Origin: Nocardia arthritidis
GTDB taxonomy: Bacteria; Actinomycetota; Actinomycetes; Mycobacteriales; Mycobacteriaceae
Direction: 5' to 3'
Length of the DNA stretch: 64,000 nt
Assembly: GCF_011801145.1 (NCBI RefSeq)
Contig: NZ_CP046172.1
Coordinates: 5,208,001-5,272,000 of the forward strand
The translations under genes and the position numbers were made by a program. Positions 54,188 to 63,479 of this stretch are shown here, piece after piece (position 1 is the stretch's first letter; each line of letters starts with the position of its first letter). The notes beneath the pieces are model-generated. The model had not been told where the DNA came from and searched no databases. It was given only the letters and a program-made list of their open reading frames with translations.

Positions 54188-54937
54188 GTGTCACCGACAC
54201 TCGGACTGATCGGCAGCGGAATGATCGGCGCAGCGGTAGCCCGCCTCGCGGTAACCGCCGACCTCGACGTCATCCTGAGCAACTCGCGCACACCGGAAAC
54301 ACTCGCCGATCTCGTCGCCGAACTCGGTGGGCGAGCCACCGCGGCAACGCCTTCCGAGGCGGCCGAGGCGGATCTGGTGGTGGTCGCGATTCCATTGCAT
54401 GCCTACGACCGGCTCCCGGTCGCGGCCTTGGCCGGGAAGACGGTGCTGGACACGACGAACTACTATCCCGAAAGGGACTGGCATATGCCCGAATTGGATT
54501 CCGCCGAGCTCACTTCCAGCGCGCTGCTCCAGCGGCGCCTCGCGAAATCCCGAGTGGTCAAGGCGTTCAACACGATTACCCCGCACCAGTTGAGCGCACT
54601 CGCCCGCTCCGCCGACGCGCCGGATCGCAGCGCCCTGCCGATCGCCGGGGACGACGCGCAGGCCAAAGCGGCGGCGACCCAGCTCTTGGACCTCCTCGGC
54701 TACGACGCGGTGGATACCGGAACACTCGCCGACAGTTGGCGCATCGAACCGAATACCTCGGCCTACATTCGCCCCTACCTCGGCGACATGCCCGCCATGG
54801 ATGTCGGCGAATTTCTCCGCTGGACCCGGCGAATCGACGGAATCCCCGTTCCCGCAACACAACTGCGAAAGCTCGTGGACACCGCGACCCGCCTGGCGGC
54901 GGGCGAGGCCCGGCTCCCGAGCGCCGAGAACGGATAG
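54188..54937 (+). CDS. NADP/F420-dependent oxidoreductase-like protein
   Basis: This 249-residue protein has an N-terminal Rossmann fold TLGLIGSGMIGAAVARLAVTA, then LSNSRTPETLADLVAELG with the Ser-Arg pair that reads the 2'-phosphate of NADP in F420:NADP reductase, and VVVAIPLHAYDRLP. The expected reaction is hydride transfer between F420 and NADP or reduction of a related substrate. GTG start with GGAGAT upstream. The divergent XRE-MmyB gene is its probable regulator. Confidence 0.85.
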   Translation: MSPTLGLIGSGMIGAAVARLAVTADLDVILSNSRTPETLADLVAELGGRATAATPSEAAEADLVVVAIPLHAYDRLPVAALAGKTVLDTTNYYPERDWHMPELDSAELTSSALLQRRLAKSRVVKAFNTITPHQLSALARSADAPDRSALPIAGDDAQAKAAATQLLDLLGYDAVDTGTLADSWRIEPNTSAYIRPYLGDMPAMDVGEFLRWTRRIDGIPVPATQLRKLVDTATRLAAGEARLPSAENG

Positions 54938-55061
54938 CCCCCGCGGCAAGCTCAAGCGAATGTAAAGTTCGCCTCGTCGCGCACTGCTCATCATCTATCG
55001 GTGCCACGATGAGCACGAGGCGAATCCGTTGTGCCTCACCCGAGTTAGTCAGGAAGTAGAC

Positions 55062-57245
55062 ATGGGTGACTACGACAACCTGTGGAAGAACGTGGCACAG
55101 GCCGGGCGCGACGGAACGGTGAAGGTGAGCAAGGATGTGGCCAACGAGGCCGCGAACTTCGCCGCCGACGCGGCCTACTGGGTATCGGTCGCCAAAGATT
55201 TCACCTATCTCTTGAAAGACCATCAGGGCTTCAGCGACAACGGATTTCTGCAATCGGCGCTGACCCTCGCGGACCGCTTCAATATCGAGGGCGGGCGCCT
55301 GAGCGACATTCTCGACAAGCATATGAAGCTGCTGCAGGACATGGTCGACGCGTTCTACACCGCGGGCAATCTGTACGACAGCAGCGACCACGACTCGGCG
55401 GCGAATTTCGACAGGCTGCAGCACGAGGCCACCGCGCGGGCGTACGACACCGGCGGCTCGATCCCGTTGGACGGCGCGGTGAAGCCGCCGCAATTCAACA
55501 ATCAGAAGCTGGATGGCCTGCCATCCTACGACGACAAGAATCTGATTTCCGATCTCGCCATTCAGAGCCAGGGCAAATACCGGATCGACAAGCTGGCGGC
55601 CATCAGTTCGAGCAAGGATGGCCACTACATCGACCCGATCCGGGTCGAGGACCCGTACAACAAGGATACGGAGTGGTTCTATAACGCGGGCCTCGGCATG
55701 AACCCGCAGAAGATCGCGGACAAGAGCACCGTCTGGTCGTGGGTCGGCGACAACATCAGTTCGGCCTTCGGCAATCTCACCGACCGCCTCGCGCGGATGG
55801 AGGTGAACAAGGAGTGGACCGGCGACGGGATCCAGGGCGCGATCAACGCCGCCAAGATCTACAACGCGCAGGCCAACGCGCTCGCCGACGATGTGACGGC
55901 CATCGGGCACGGTCTGTGGCTGTGTTCCGGATGGTTGGACAACACCAAGGCATGGATGCCGGGGAACTGGGATCCGGCGTGGCGCGGCACCGACATGGAC
56001 CAGTCACAGACGTCCCAATTCGCCTTCACCAATTGGTATCAGCCCGGAATCAACCAGTCGGGCACGGCGATTCCGAAGCTGCCGGATCCGACGGTGGCGC
56101 CCGCGGATCTCACCACGGCCGGTCCAGGGCCCGGACCCGGGCCGTTCGCCGGACCAGGACCCGGCCCGGGTCCCGGCACCGTGCATTTGGGTCCCGGACC
56201 CGGAATAGACCCAACCGCAATGCATCTGGGACCAGGACCCGGAATCAACCCTGCCGCACTGCATTCGGGGCCGGGACCCGGAATCGACCCGACCGCATTG
56301 CACACCGGTCCGGGTGGACCGGGAAGGCTCCCCAACGGCTTGCCCGCGGGTCCCGGTTCACTGCCACCGATCCGGTACAACGGTCCGACCAACATCGGGC
56401 CGGATCCCACCGCACATGCCGGTCCGGGCGGACACCTGCCCGTGCTGCCGATGGGTCCGGGACCGGGCCTGAATCCCAGTGCGCCGCATACGGGTCCGGG
56501 GCCGGGTATCGATCCGGCCGCGCTACGCACCTACAACGGACCGTCCAACCCCAAGTTGCTCGACGCGCCGGGCGGGCGGAGCGCCCGCGACCTGCAAGCC
56601 ATGCAGGACGCCGAAAACAAAGCGCAGCAACAGGAATTCGCCCGCGAACAGGCCTGGGCGGCGCAGCAGGCCGCCGCACAGCAGGCCGCCGACAAACAGG
56701 CCCAGGCCCGCGCGGACGACCAACGCGCACAGCAGCAGGCGGCCGATCTGCAACGCCAGTCCAACCAATCGGCGCAGCAGGGCATGCAAGGCATGGACCA
56801 GGCCATGCAGCAAGCGACCCAGGGCCTGTCCGCCGCGCAGCAGGCGCTTGCGAACGGCCTCCAGGATCAGGCGAAAAACCTTGCGGCGGGCCTACCTTCG
56901 GCCAATGCCGCGGACCTGAAGAACCTCGCGTCCGGACCGGGAATCAAAGCGGGACCGGGCCCCGGATCCGCCGCGCCGCTGTCGCGCGAGGCATTGCTGG
57001 CGTCGAAACTGTTTCCGCGCGCGTCGATTACACCGGGTTCGGTGGTCGGCCGGGCCGGATTGCCCGCCGTCAGCGGGCCGGTGGGTGCTCCCGGCGCCGC
57101 GGGCGCGCCCGGCAGCGCCGCCAAGAGCGCGGGCCAGGAGAAGGAACACAAGCGGGCCTACTATCTCGAATCGACCGAATATCTGGCCGAGGCATTCGGC
57201 GAAGCCCCCATCGTCACCAAAGACGTTATCCAGGACGAGGATTGA
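55062..57245 (+). CDS. Type VII secretion substrate with GPGPG repeats
   Basis: This 727-residue protein has a helical N-terminal part of about 335 residues, without signal peptide, including NKEWTGDGIQGAINAAKIYN with a WxG-like element typical of ESX/PPE-type substrates. Residues 354-488 are Gly-Pro repeats with about 13-residue units of the type GPGPGIDPTALHT. Residues about 508-610 are Gln/Ala-rich and likely coiled-coil. The C-terminus YYLESTEYLAEAFGEAPIVT KDVI resembles the tail of other nocardial ESX-associated proteins. The next gene encodes an EspG-type chaperone, which supports secretion. AGGAAGTAGAC precedes the ATG. No ESX core genes are in the window. Confidence 0.75.
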   Translation: MGDYDNLWKNVAQAGRDGTVKVSKDVANEAANFAADAAYWVSVAKDFTYLLKDHQGFSDNGFLQSALTLADRFNIEGGRLSDILDKHMKLLQDMVDAFYTAGNLYDSSDHDSAANFDRLQHEATARAYDTGGSIPLDGAVKPPQFNNQKLDGLPSYDDKNLISDLAIQSQGKYRIDKLAAISSSKDGHYIDPIRVEDPYNKDTEWFYNAGLGMNPQKIADKSTVWSWVGDNISSAFGNLTDRLARMEVNKEWTGDGIQGAINAAKIYNAQANALADDVTAIGHGLWLCSGWLDNTKAWMPGNWDPAWRGTDMDQSQTSQFAFTNWYQPGINQSGTAIPKLPDPTVAPADLTTAGPGPGPGPFAGPGPGPGPGTVHLGPGPGIDPTAMHLGPGPGINPAALHSGPGPGIDPTALHTGPGGPGRLPNGLPAGPGSLPPIRYNGPTNIGPDPTAHAGPGGHLPVLPMGPGPGLNPSAPHTGPGPGIDPAALRTYNGPSNPKLLDAPGGRSARDLQAMQDAENKAQQQEFAREQAWAAQQAAAQQAADKQAQARADDQRAQQQAADLQRQSNQSAQQGMQGMDQAMQQATQGLSAAQQALANGLQDQAKNLAAGLPSANAADLKNLASGPGIKAGPGPGSAAPLSREALLASKLFPRASITPGSVVGRAGLPAVSGPVGAPGAAGAPGSAAKSAGQEKEHKRAYYLESTEYLAEAFGEAPIVTKDVIQDED
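56121..56525 (+). repeat. Coding repeat, GPGPG(I/L)(D/N)P units
   Basis: In-frame, imperfect 39-base units encode GPGPGIDPTAMHL, GPGPGINPAALHS, GPGPGIDPTALHT, GPGPGLNPSAPHT and GPGPGIDPAALRT, with a less regular GPGGPGRLPNG segment between. The units differ at synonymous sites, so this is not a very recent expansion. Confidence 0.75.
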
Positions 57246-57250
57246 GTTCT

Positions 57251-58036
57251 TTGCGGACCGCGTGGAAATTCTCCGATATGGAATTCTTCGTGCTATGGGA
57301 GGATCAGCGCGCCGGATTCCTGCCCAGGCCGTTGACCTTCGCCAGCCGCACCGAATGGTTCGACGAACTCCTCGAGGACAAGGCCAAGGCTCGCGACGCG
57401 CTGTATGCCCGCGACGACCCGGAGATAAAGTCCGTACTCGCCGCGCTGCAGCGACCGGAACTGCGGATCGAACTGAACGCCTGGGACGATCGCGACCGGG
57501 TGCGGGCCGGAGCGCGCATCCGGCTCTACGGCGTCCGGCTCGACTACCGGTGCTATCTGGTCACCCAGCTGCCGGGCGAAACCTACCGGCACAGCAGCGG
57601 TTTCGTGATCAGCGAGGGTGATGCGCACGAGTTGGCCGCCGCGGTGGTCGCCGCGCTGCCCGACTGTCCGGCGGGACGCGATGCCGAGGTGGTGCTGTCC
57701 ACCATGGACACCGCCGGGGAGATCGACTACCGGTTCGGCCGCTCACAGGTGCGCGCATCCTTCGACGACACAGTTCGGGAACGCTCGAAACGATTTCTGA
57801 GCACCCCGGCCGAGCGGCTCGGAACCATCGAAATCATCCAGACCCATTCGCTTTTCGGTCCGCGCGGGATGACAAGGCACCGGCTGGAGCTGCGCGATCT
57901 GGAGGGCGACGGCCGCTACCTCGTCGAGGGGGAACATCCGCCGATCGCCGTCGCAGCGGACCGCAAGCGGATGGTCGCCATGATCGACAGCAGGATCGAG
58001 GAGGTGATGGCGGTCATCGACGACGAGCGACGATGA
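57251..58036 (+). CDS. EspG-family ESX secretion chaperone
   Basis: This protein of about 261 residues matches the EspG family: it begins WKFSDMEFFVLWEDQRAGFLP, as nocardial EspG proteins do, and contains a strand-rich middle (ELRIELNAWDDRDRVRAGAR) and the late GMTRHRLELRDLEGDGRYLV. EspG binds PE/PPE-type substrates in the cytoplasm and keeps them soluble for type VII secretion. The TTG at 57251 has GAGGA nine bases upstream; a TTG at 57242 overlapping the stop of the substrate gene and an ATG at 57278 are alternatives. Tight coupling to the substrate gene supports a dedicated pair. Confidence 0.8.
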   Translation: MRTAWKFSDMEFFVLWEDQRAGFLPRPLTFASRTEWFDELLEDKAKARDALYARDDPEIKSVLAALQRPELRIELNAWDDRDRVRAGARIRLYGVRLDYRCYLVTQLPGETYRHSSGFVISEGDAHELAAAVVAALPDCPAGRDAEVVLSTMDTAGEIDYRFGRSQVRASFDDTVRERSKRFLSTPAERLGTIEIIQTHSLFGPRGMTRHRLELRDLEGDGRYLVEGEHPPIAVAADRKRMVAMIDSRIEEVMAVIDDERR

Positions 58037-58040
58037 CCCG

Positions 58041-59183
58041 CTACACCGCCTCGAGTATGCCGCGCCGCATGACGCCGACCAGATCCAACTCCCGATTCAG
58101 CAGCACGAGATCGGCCCGCAGCCCCGGACGCAGCTGACCGACCTCGGTCAGGCCCAATGCGGCGGCCGGTGTCGCCGCCGTCATCCGGACGGCCGCGACG
58201 AGCGCCGCATCCGGATCGGGTCCGGCGGTGCGCGCGGCGGTACGGAAGAGTTGATGCATGGTCGCGGTGCTGCCCGCGATGGTCGACGTCCCGGTGACGT
58301 GCGCGACACCGCATGCCACGGTCACCTCGACCGGACCGAGCCGGTACTCCCCGTCGGCGGCGCCCGCCGCGGCCATGGCGTCGGTGACCAGAGCGATCCG
58401 CTCGGCACCGATGCTGCGCACCAGATGTGCCGGCAGCGACGGATGCAGGTGCACGCCGTCGGCGATGAGTTCGACCGTCACACCGGGATTTTCGAGCAGC
58501 GCGAGGGTCGGTCCCGGTTCCCGGTGGCCGAGCGGGCGCATCGCGTTGAACAGGTGGGTGCCGACGCTGGCGCCCGCATCGATCGCGGCCTTCGTCTGCT
58601 CATAGGTCGCGTCCGTATGTCCCACGGCGACAACGACATTCGCGGCCACCAGCCGTTCGATCGCCGCCAGCGCGCCGGGTAGTTCCGGTGCGATCGTCAC
58701 CATCCGGATCGCGCCGCGGCCCGCGCGCAGCAGCGCGTCGATCTCCGCGAGGTCCGGATCGCGCAGCTGCCGTTGCGCGTGCGCGCCGCGGCGGGCCGGG
58801 TTCAGCCACGGGCCTTCCAGATGGATTCCGGCGGCGGTGCCCGCGTCCACCTCGTCGGCGAGTCGGGCTACCGCACCGAGCAATTCGTCCGGCGCGGCGG
58901 TCACCAGGCTGGCCATGGTCGTCGTGGTGCCGTGCCGCAGATGGAATCGGGCCGTGGCGCGGATGTCCGCGACGGTGCCCGCCGAATAGGACGCACCGCC
59001 ACCGCCGTGCACGTGCATATCGACGAATCCGGGCACGACAACGCCATCGGGCAGCTCGATATCCGCCGCGCGGGAAGGTGTTCCGGCGCCGCACGCGTGG
59101 ATCCTGTTGTCCACCACCTCGATCCAACCGGGTCGGCAGATCCGACCGTCGAGCACCGCGGTGCCCGCGCTGATCAGCGTCAC
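58041..59183 (-). CDS. nagA: N-acetylglucosamine-6-phosphate deacetylase
   Basis: This 380-residue amidohydrolase removes the acetyl group from GlcNAc-6-phosphate. The metal-site motifs are GFVDMHVHGGGGASYS, HLEGPWLN, VAVGHTDATYEQ and GTHLFNAMRPLGHREPG, with the catalytic Asp in LVTDAMAAAG. Length is typical. The GTG start overlaps the stop of the SIS gene (GTGA), making it the last gene of the amino-sugar operon. Confidence 0.94.
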   Translation of the reverse strand: MTLISAGTAVLDGRICRPGWIEVVDNRIHACGAGTPSRAADIELPDGVVVPGFVDMHVHGGGGASYSAGTVADIRATARFHLRHGTTTTMASLVTAAPDELLGAVARLADEVDAGTAAGIHLEGPWLNPARRGAHAQRQLRDPDLAEIDALLRAGRGAIRMVTIAPELPGALAAIERLVAANVVVAVGHTDATYEQTKAAIDAGASVGTHLFNAMRPLGHREPGPTLALLENPGVTVELIADGVHLHPSLPAHLVRSIGAERIALVTDAMAAAGAADGEYRLGPVEVTVACGVAHVTGTSTIAGSTATMHQLFRTAARTAGPDPDAALVAAVRMTAATPAAALGLTEVGQLRPGLRADLVLLNRELDLVGVMRRGILEAV

Positions 59184-60281
59184 AGCGTCTCGGTCACCTT
59201 CTTCAGCCCGCGCGGCCGGTCCGGATCGCCGCCGCGGGCGATCGCCAGGTGCAGCGCGAGCTGTTGCAGCGGAAGGATTTCCAGCAGCGGCGAAAGCGGT
59301 TCGGGCACACCGGTCGGCAGCACGACCCCGCCCGCCAGGTCGGACACCGCATCGGCCGCGCCGACGCCGAACACATCGGCGCGCAATTCCGCGAGCCGGG
59401 CGAGCACCGGCCGCATCGCCGTGCCGCCCGCGCCTTCCGGCACGATCGCCAGCACCGGAACCGAGGGTCGACGGTGGCGAGCGGCCCGTGCAACAGGTCG
59501 GCGCCGGAGAACGCCTGTGCCGAAAGGTAAGACGTCTCCATCAGTTTCAGCGCGGCCTCCCGAGCGGTCGGGTACGAGTAGCCGCGCGCCGAGGTGATCA
59601 GGCGCTGGGCGAACCGGTACCGCTCGGCGGCCGCGGCCAGACCGGCCCCGGACTCGAGCACCCGGGTGCCGAGCGCGGGCAGCCGATCGGTGTCGGCGCC
59701 GTCGCCACCGCGCGCGTAGTCGAGCAGCAGATACAGTGCGAGCAGCTGCGCGGTGTACGACTTGGTCGCCGCCACCGCGCGTTCCGGGCCGGCCAGGATG
59801 TCGACGTGGATTTCGGCGGCGGCCGCGAGCGGGGATGCGGGGTTATTGGTGAGCGCGACGGTGAGCGCGCCCTGACGCCTCGCGACCTCGACCGATTGCA
59901 CCAGGTCGGGCGATCCGCCGGACTGGCTCACCGCGATGAACAGCACATCGCGCAGATCGGGCGCGGAGCCGTAGATGGTCATGGTGGACGGGGAGACGAG
60001 CCCGGCGGGCAGTGCGTGCTGGATCTCCACCAGATATTTGCCGTACAGCGCCGCATGATCGCTGGTGCCTCGGGCCACGAACAAGACGAAACGCGGCTGG
60101 TATTCGGCGATTCGGGCGGCGGCCTGCCGGATGGCGTCGGTGCCCTCGCTGAGCAGCCGCTGCCAGGCCGCGGGCTGTTCGGAGATCTCGGCCGCCATGA
60201 GCGCGCCGGGCTGGTCCTGGTCGGGCCCGCCCGTCGCCCGACCACCGCCCTCATCGAATCGCTACGCGATGCTGTATTCAT
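59180..60281 (-). pseudogene. SIS-domain aminosugar isomerase/deaminase, frameshifted
   Basis: The two halves of an AgaS/GlmS-C-like sugar isomerase are in different frames. The first (from 60198) contains FVLFVARGTSDHAALYGKYL, SQSGGSPDLVQSVEVAR and ATKSYTAQL, and runs to LLHGPLATVDP. The rest continues in another frame as VLAIVPEGAGG ... LHLAIARGGDPDRPRGLKKVTETL. One extra base near 59466, in a run of C on the coding strand, would restore it. A second discrepancy is at the 5' end: an ATG overlapping the kinase stop with AAGGAG upstream (60281) is in a different frame from the domain. Intact, it would deaminate or isomerise glucosamine 6-phosphate. Sequencing error is a real alternative to decay. 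Confidence 0.8.
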
Positions 60282-61183
60282 TTCACTCCTTGATGTGGTT
60301 GGCAAGTTTCGAGCAGGCCCCGCGCCAGCCGCAGTGCGCCGTGCACCGGGTCGGCATCGAGTACCCGCATATCGTCGATACCCCGCTCGGCCAGGGTGCG
60401 ACGCAGTTCGCGTTGCAGCAGCGGTTCGTTCACCGCGAGTCCGCCCGCGGCGATCACCGGTCCGGCGCAGCGCAGCCTGCCGGTGACGGTGCCGACGAGA
60501 TCGGCGAGGTCGGTGACCGCCTGAGCGACGATCGCCCGCGCCACCGGATCACCGGCCGCCGCCAGTTCGAGCACCACGTGCGCGCGCCGAGCCCAGTATC
60601 TGCGGTCGGAGTTGTTGTAGAAGTGTTCGAGCAGTTGTTCCGTAGAGCGCAGACCGCATTCGGCGGCCATGGCCAACCCGAGACGGTCCGCGGGTTCGCC
60701 GCGGTCGATCCGGGCCAGCGCGGCGCGCACCGCCTGGCGGGCCACCCAGTACCCGCTGCCCTGATCACCCAGCTGATAACCCCAGCCGCCCGCACGTGCC
60801 GTGCGCCCGGCGTACCTGCCCCAGGCGACCGAGCCGGTCCCCGAGATGAGCACGACGCCCTCGTCCACCCCGGCGGCGGCGAGCACCAGCTCGCTGTCGT
60901 GCACCACCTGAATCTCCGCGTGCGGCAACCGTTCTGACAGCAGCTCCCGCAACCGGTCGCGCATCTCCGGGGTATCCGCGCCCGCGGCTCCCGCGCACAC
61001 CGCCCGAATGTCGTGCTCGCCAACGGCTTCCAGGATCACGTCGAGCTGACGGCCCGCTTCGGCCCGGCCGACCGAGGCGATATTGGCACTGCCCGCCCGC
61101 GCCCGCGCGATGACGATCCCGGCCTCGGCCAGCACCGCCATCGTTTTCGAGCCGCCGATATCCAGTCCGAGAACGGCGTTCAT
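60278..61183 (-). CDS. BadF/BadG-type N-acetylglucosamine kinase
   Basis: This 301-residue ASKHA-fold kinase begins AVLGLDIGGSKTMAVLAEAG (phosphate 1 motif) and has LISGTGSVAWGRYAGRTARAGGWG, the signature of eukaryotic-type NagK and BadF ATPases, plus LGDQGSGYWVARQAV and VIAAGGLAVNEPLL. It should phosphorylate imported GlcNAc or glucosamine before NagA and the SIS enzyme. It overlaps the porter gene (ATGA) at its start and the SIS gene at its end. Confidence 0.9.
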   Translation of the reverse strand: MNAVLGLDIGGSKTMAVLAEAGIVIARARAGSANIASVGRAEAGRQLDVILEAVGEHDIRAVCAGAAGADTPEMRDRLRELLSERLPHAEIQVVHDSELVLAAAGVDEGVVLISGTGSVAWGRYAGRTARAGGWGYQLGDQGSGYWVARQAVRAALARIDRGEPADRLGLAMAAECGLRSTEQLLEHFYNNSDRRYWARRAHVVLELAAAGDPVARAIVAQAVTDLADLVGTVTGRLRCAGPVIAAGGLAVNEPLLQRELRRTLAERGIDDMRVLDADPVHGALRLARGLLETCQPHQGVK

Positions 61184-62570
61184 CGCCGCACCTTCGCACC
61201 CGGCCAGCGCGCGCCGTTCTCCCAATACTCCTGGATCTCCTCCAGCCTGCGGCCCCTGGTTTCCGGCGCCAGCCGGTACACGAAGCCGAACCCGAACACC
61301 GCGAGCGCCCCGAACACCGCGAATGTGCCAGCGCCACCGAGGGATTCGAGCATGGTCAGGAAGAAGCCCGCGACGATCGCATTGGCGACGAGATCGGTGG
61401 TGAGCATCGCGCTCGAACCCATCGACCGCAGCCGCGCCGGAAAGCTCTCGCCCGCATAGACCCACACCAGCGAGCCGAAGCCGAAGGTGAAGCCGACGGT
61501 GAACAGCAGCACCCCGCCGAAGCCGAGAACCGTGAGCACACCGCCGAATTCGGATCCGGCCGTGAAGACCGCGATCAGCACGACATTCGCCGCGATCATC
61601 ATCGCGATGCCGGACAACAGGATCGGCCGCCGACCGACCCGGTCGACCAGCAGCAGTGCGACGAGCACCGCGGCCAGCGCCGCGACCTGCACCAGTGCCG
61701 GCAATACGAGCAGTGCGAAATAGCCGTGGAAACCCATCGCCTCGAACAGTCGCGGACTGTAGTAGACGATGGCGTTCTACCGGTGATCTGGATGAAGAAC
61801 CCGAGCCCGACCACGAAGACGGTCGCCCGCAGGTAGGGGCGCCGCAGCATTTCGCGCAGGGCGCCGCGGGATTCCTCGGACAGGCCGCGCTGGATTTCGG
61901 CGAGTTCGGTTTCGATATCCGCGCTCGGATCCACCCGCAGCAGCACCCGGCGCGCCTGTTCGATCCGGCCCTTCATCACGTACCAGCGCGCGGTGTCGGG
62001 CAATCCGATCAGCAGCGCCGTGGTGAAGACCGCAGGGATCGCCGCGAGACCGAGCATCCAGCGCCAACTGTGCGATCCGGCCAGCAGGTAGGCCGCCAGA
62101 TATCCGATGACGATGCCGATCACCGTCGCCATCTGATAGGCGACGAGCAGCGCGCCGCGCACCCGCACAGGCGCGGCCTCCGCCACGAAAACCGGGACCA
62201 CCACGACCGAGATACCGATCGTGATCCCGAGCGCCAGCCTGGCGGCCACCAACATGGGCAGCGCGGTCGAGAACGCGGACAGCAGCGCGAACGCCCCGTA
62301 GGTCGCGGCGACCAGAACCATGGATCGCTTACGGCCGATCCGGTCGGCGAGCATGCCGCCGCCGATCGCGCCCGCGATCTCCCCGATCACCACCGCGGTG
62401 GTCAGCAGCTCCTGCTGATGGGTGGTCAGGCCGAATTCGTCGGTGATGAACAGCAGCGCACCCGCGATATTGGACAGGTCGTAGCCGTAGATCACCCCGA
62501 CGCTGGCGGCCGCGACCCCGACCAGCACGCCAAGCCGGGGCGCTGCCCGCAGCTCGTCAACGAACCGCAT
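61180..62570 (-). pseudogene. MFS sugar porter, frameshifted
   Basis: This is a sugar-porter-family transporter with twelve expected segments. The first 270 codons carry VIYGYDLSNIAGALLFI, the loop motif GGGMLADRIGRKRSM and LPDTARWYVMKGR, then reach FFIQITGR, where the frame shifts. The other frame continues MGFHGYFALLVLPALVQ, LLLVDRVGRRPIL and APETRGRRLEEIQEYW to the end. Adding one base near 61778 restores the family sequence ITGQNAIVYYSPRLFEAMGFHG. GAGAGG precedes the ATG. It would import the amino sugar. A sequencing error is possible. Confidence 0.82.
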
Positions 62571-62602
62571 ATCTTCGCCTCTCACCGTTGATCAGGGGAA
62601 GG

Positions 62603-62650
62603 AATTGGTGTACACCAATTTGTCGGACACGAGATTGGCATACACCAATT
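62603..62650. promoter_or_regulatory. Two palindromic GntR operators, 30 bp apart
   Basis: AATTGGTGTACACCAATT (62603-62620) is a perfect 18-bp palindrome. ATTGGCATACACCAAT (62634-62649) has one mismatched pair. Centres are 30 bases apart, three helical turns. They lie between the porter gene and the divergent GntR gene and resemble the TGGT-N-ACCA pattern bound by DasR/NagR-type regulators. Confidence 0.88.
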
Positions 62651-62688
62651 CGACCGTCAAGCGGAGGGTTGAGCGGTAGGTTCTACGC

Positions 62689-63417
62689 ATGGGTAACGAC
62701 ACCGGGGCCGCCCTGCGATCCACGCAGCCCCAGCCCCGCTATTACGACACCAAACTGGCCCTGCGCGAGCTCATCGGCACGATGCGGTCGTCGAGCCCGC
62801 TCCCGCCGGAACGCACACTCGCCGAACAACTCGGCACGTCACGGACCACGCTGCGCAAAGCGCTCGCCGAACTCGCCGCCGAGGGGGTGCTGCGCCGGGT
62901 ACAGGGCAGCGGCACCTTCGTCGCGCCGCCGAAGGTGGTGCACATCCGGCAGCTGACCTCGCTCACCGATGATCTGCAGGCCCGCGGCCAGCAGATCGGC
63001 TCCCAAATCCTGTCGCTGACGCGGGTGCCCGCCGACGAGACCGTCGCCGAACAACTCGCCATCGCCCCCGGCCGCCGGGTGCACCGCCTCGAGCGCCTGC
63101 GCTCGGTCGCGGATGAACCACTGGTCTTCGAAATCGCCTATCTTGCCGACCGATTGCCGAAGCTGGAACGGCATCTCACCGAGAAGGGTTCGCTCTATGC
63201 CACCCTGCGCGAGTGCTACGGCATCGAGGTGGCCGCGGTGGAGGACACCGTCGAAACCGCGCTCACCACACCCACCGAGGCGAATCTGCTGCACGTCGCG
63301 ACCGGATCGCCGATTCTGCTCGTCCACCGGCGCGCCTGCGATCCGGCCGGACGCCCGATCGAATGGACCCGTTCGGCCTTCCGCGGCGACCGATTCCGAT
63401 TCGTCGCCCGCGCCTGA
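62689..63417 (+). CDS. GntR/HutC-family regulator of amino-sugar use (NagR/DasR-like)
   Basis: This 242-residue regulator has a winged helix-turn-helix (SSPLPPERTLAEQLGTSRTTLRKALAELAAEGVLRRVQGSGTFV, about 35-78) and a UTRA effector domain (about 90-240) with RRVHRLERLRSVADEPLVFE and PIEWTRSAFRGDRFRF. UTRA domains of DasR/NagR bind phosphorylated amino sugars, which releases DNA. It diverges from the porter-kinase-SIS-NagA operon with two palindromes between, so it is the likely local repressor. Confidence 0.92.
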   Translation: MGNDTGAALRSTQPQPRYYDTKLALRELIGTMRSSSPLPPERTLAEQLGTSRTTLRKALAELAAEGVLRRVQGSGTFVAPPKVVHIRQLTSLTDDLQARGQQIGSQILSLTRVPADETVAEQLAIAPGRRVHRLERLRSVADEPLVFEIAYLADRLPKLERHLTEKGSLYATLRECYGIEVAAVEDTVETALTTPTEANLLHVATGSPILLVHRRACDPAGRPIEWTRSAFRGDRFRFVARA

Positions 63418-63479
63418 TCGGCGCCGTCGGCGAAGCCGTCCGCAGCCCACGCACGGCCGGAGCGTAATCCGTTGCGGCA

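Noticed and set aside
56121..56525. Tandem repeat as a CRISPR or mobile-element repeat
   Set aside because: Units are in frame, about 39 bases, without spacers, and diverge at synonymous positions; this is a protein repeat.
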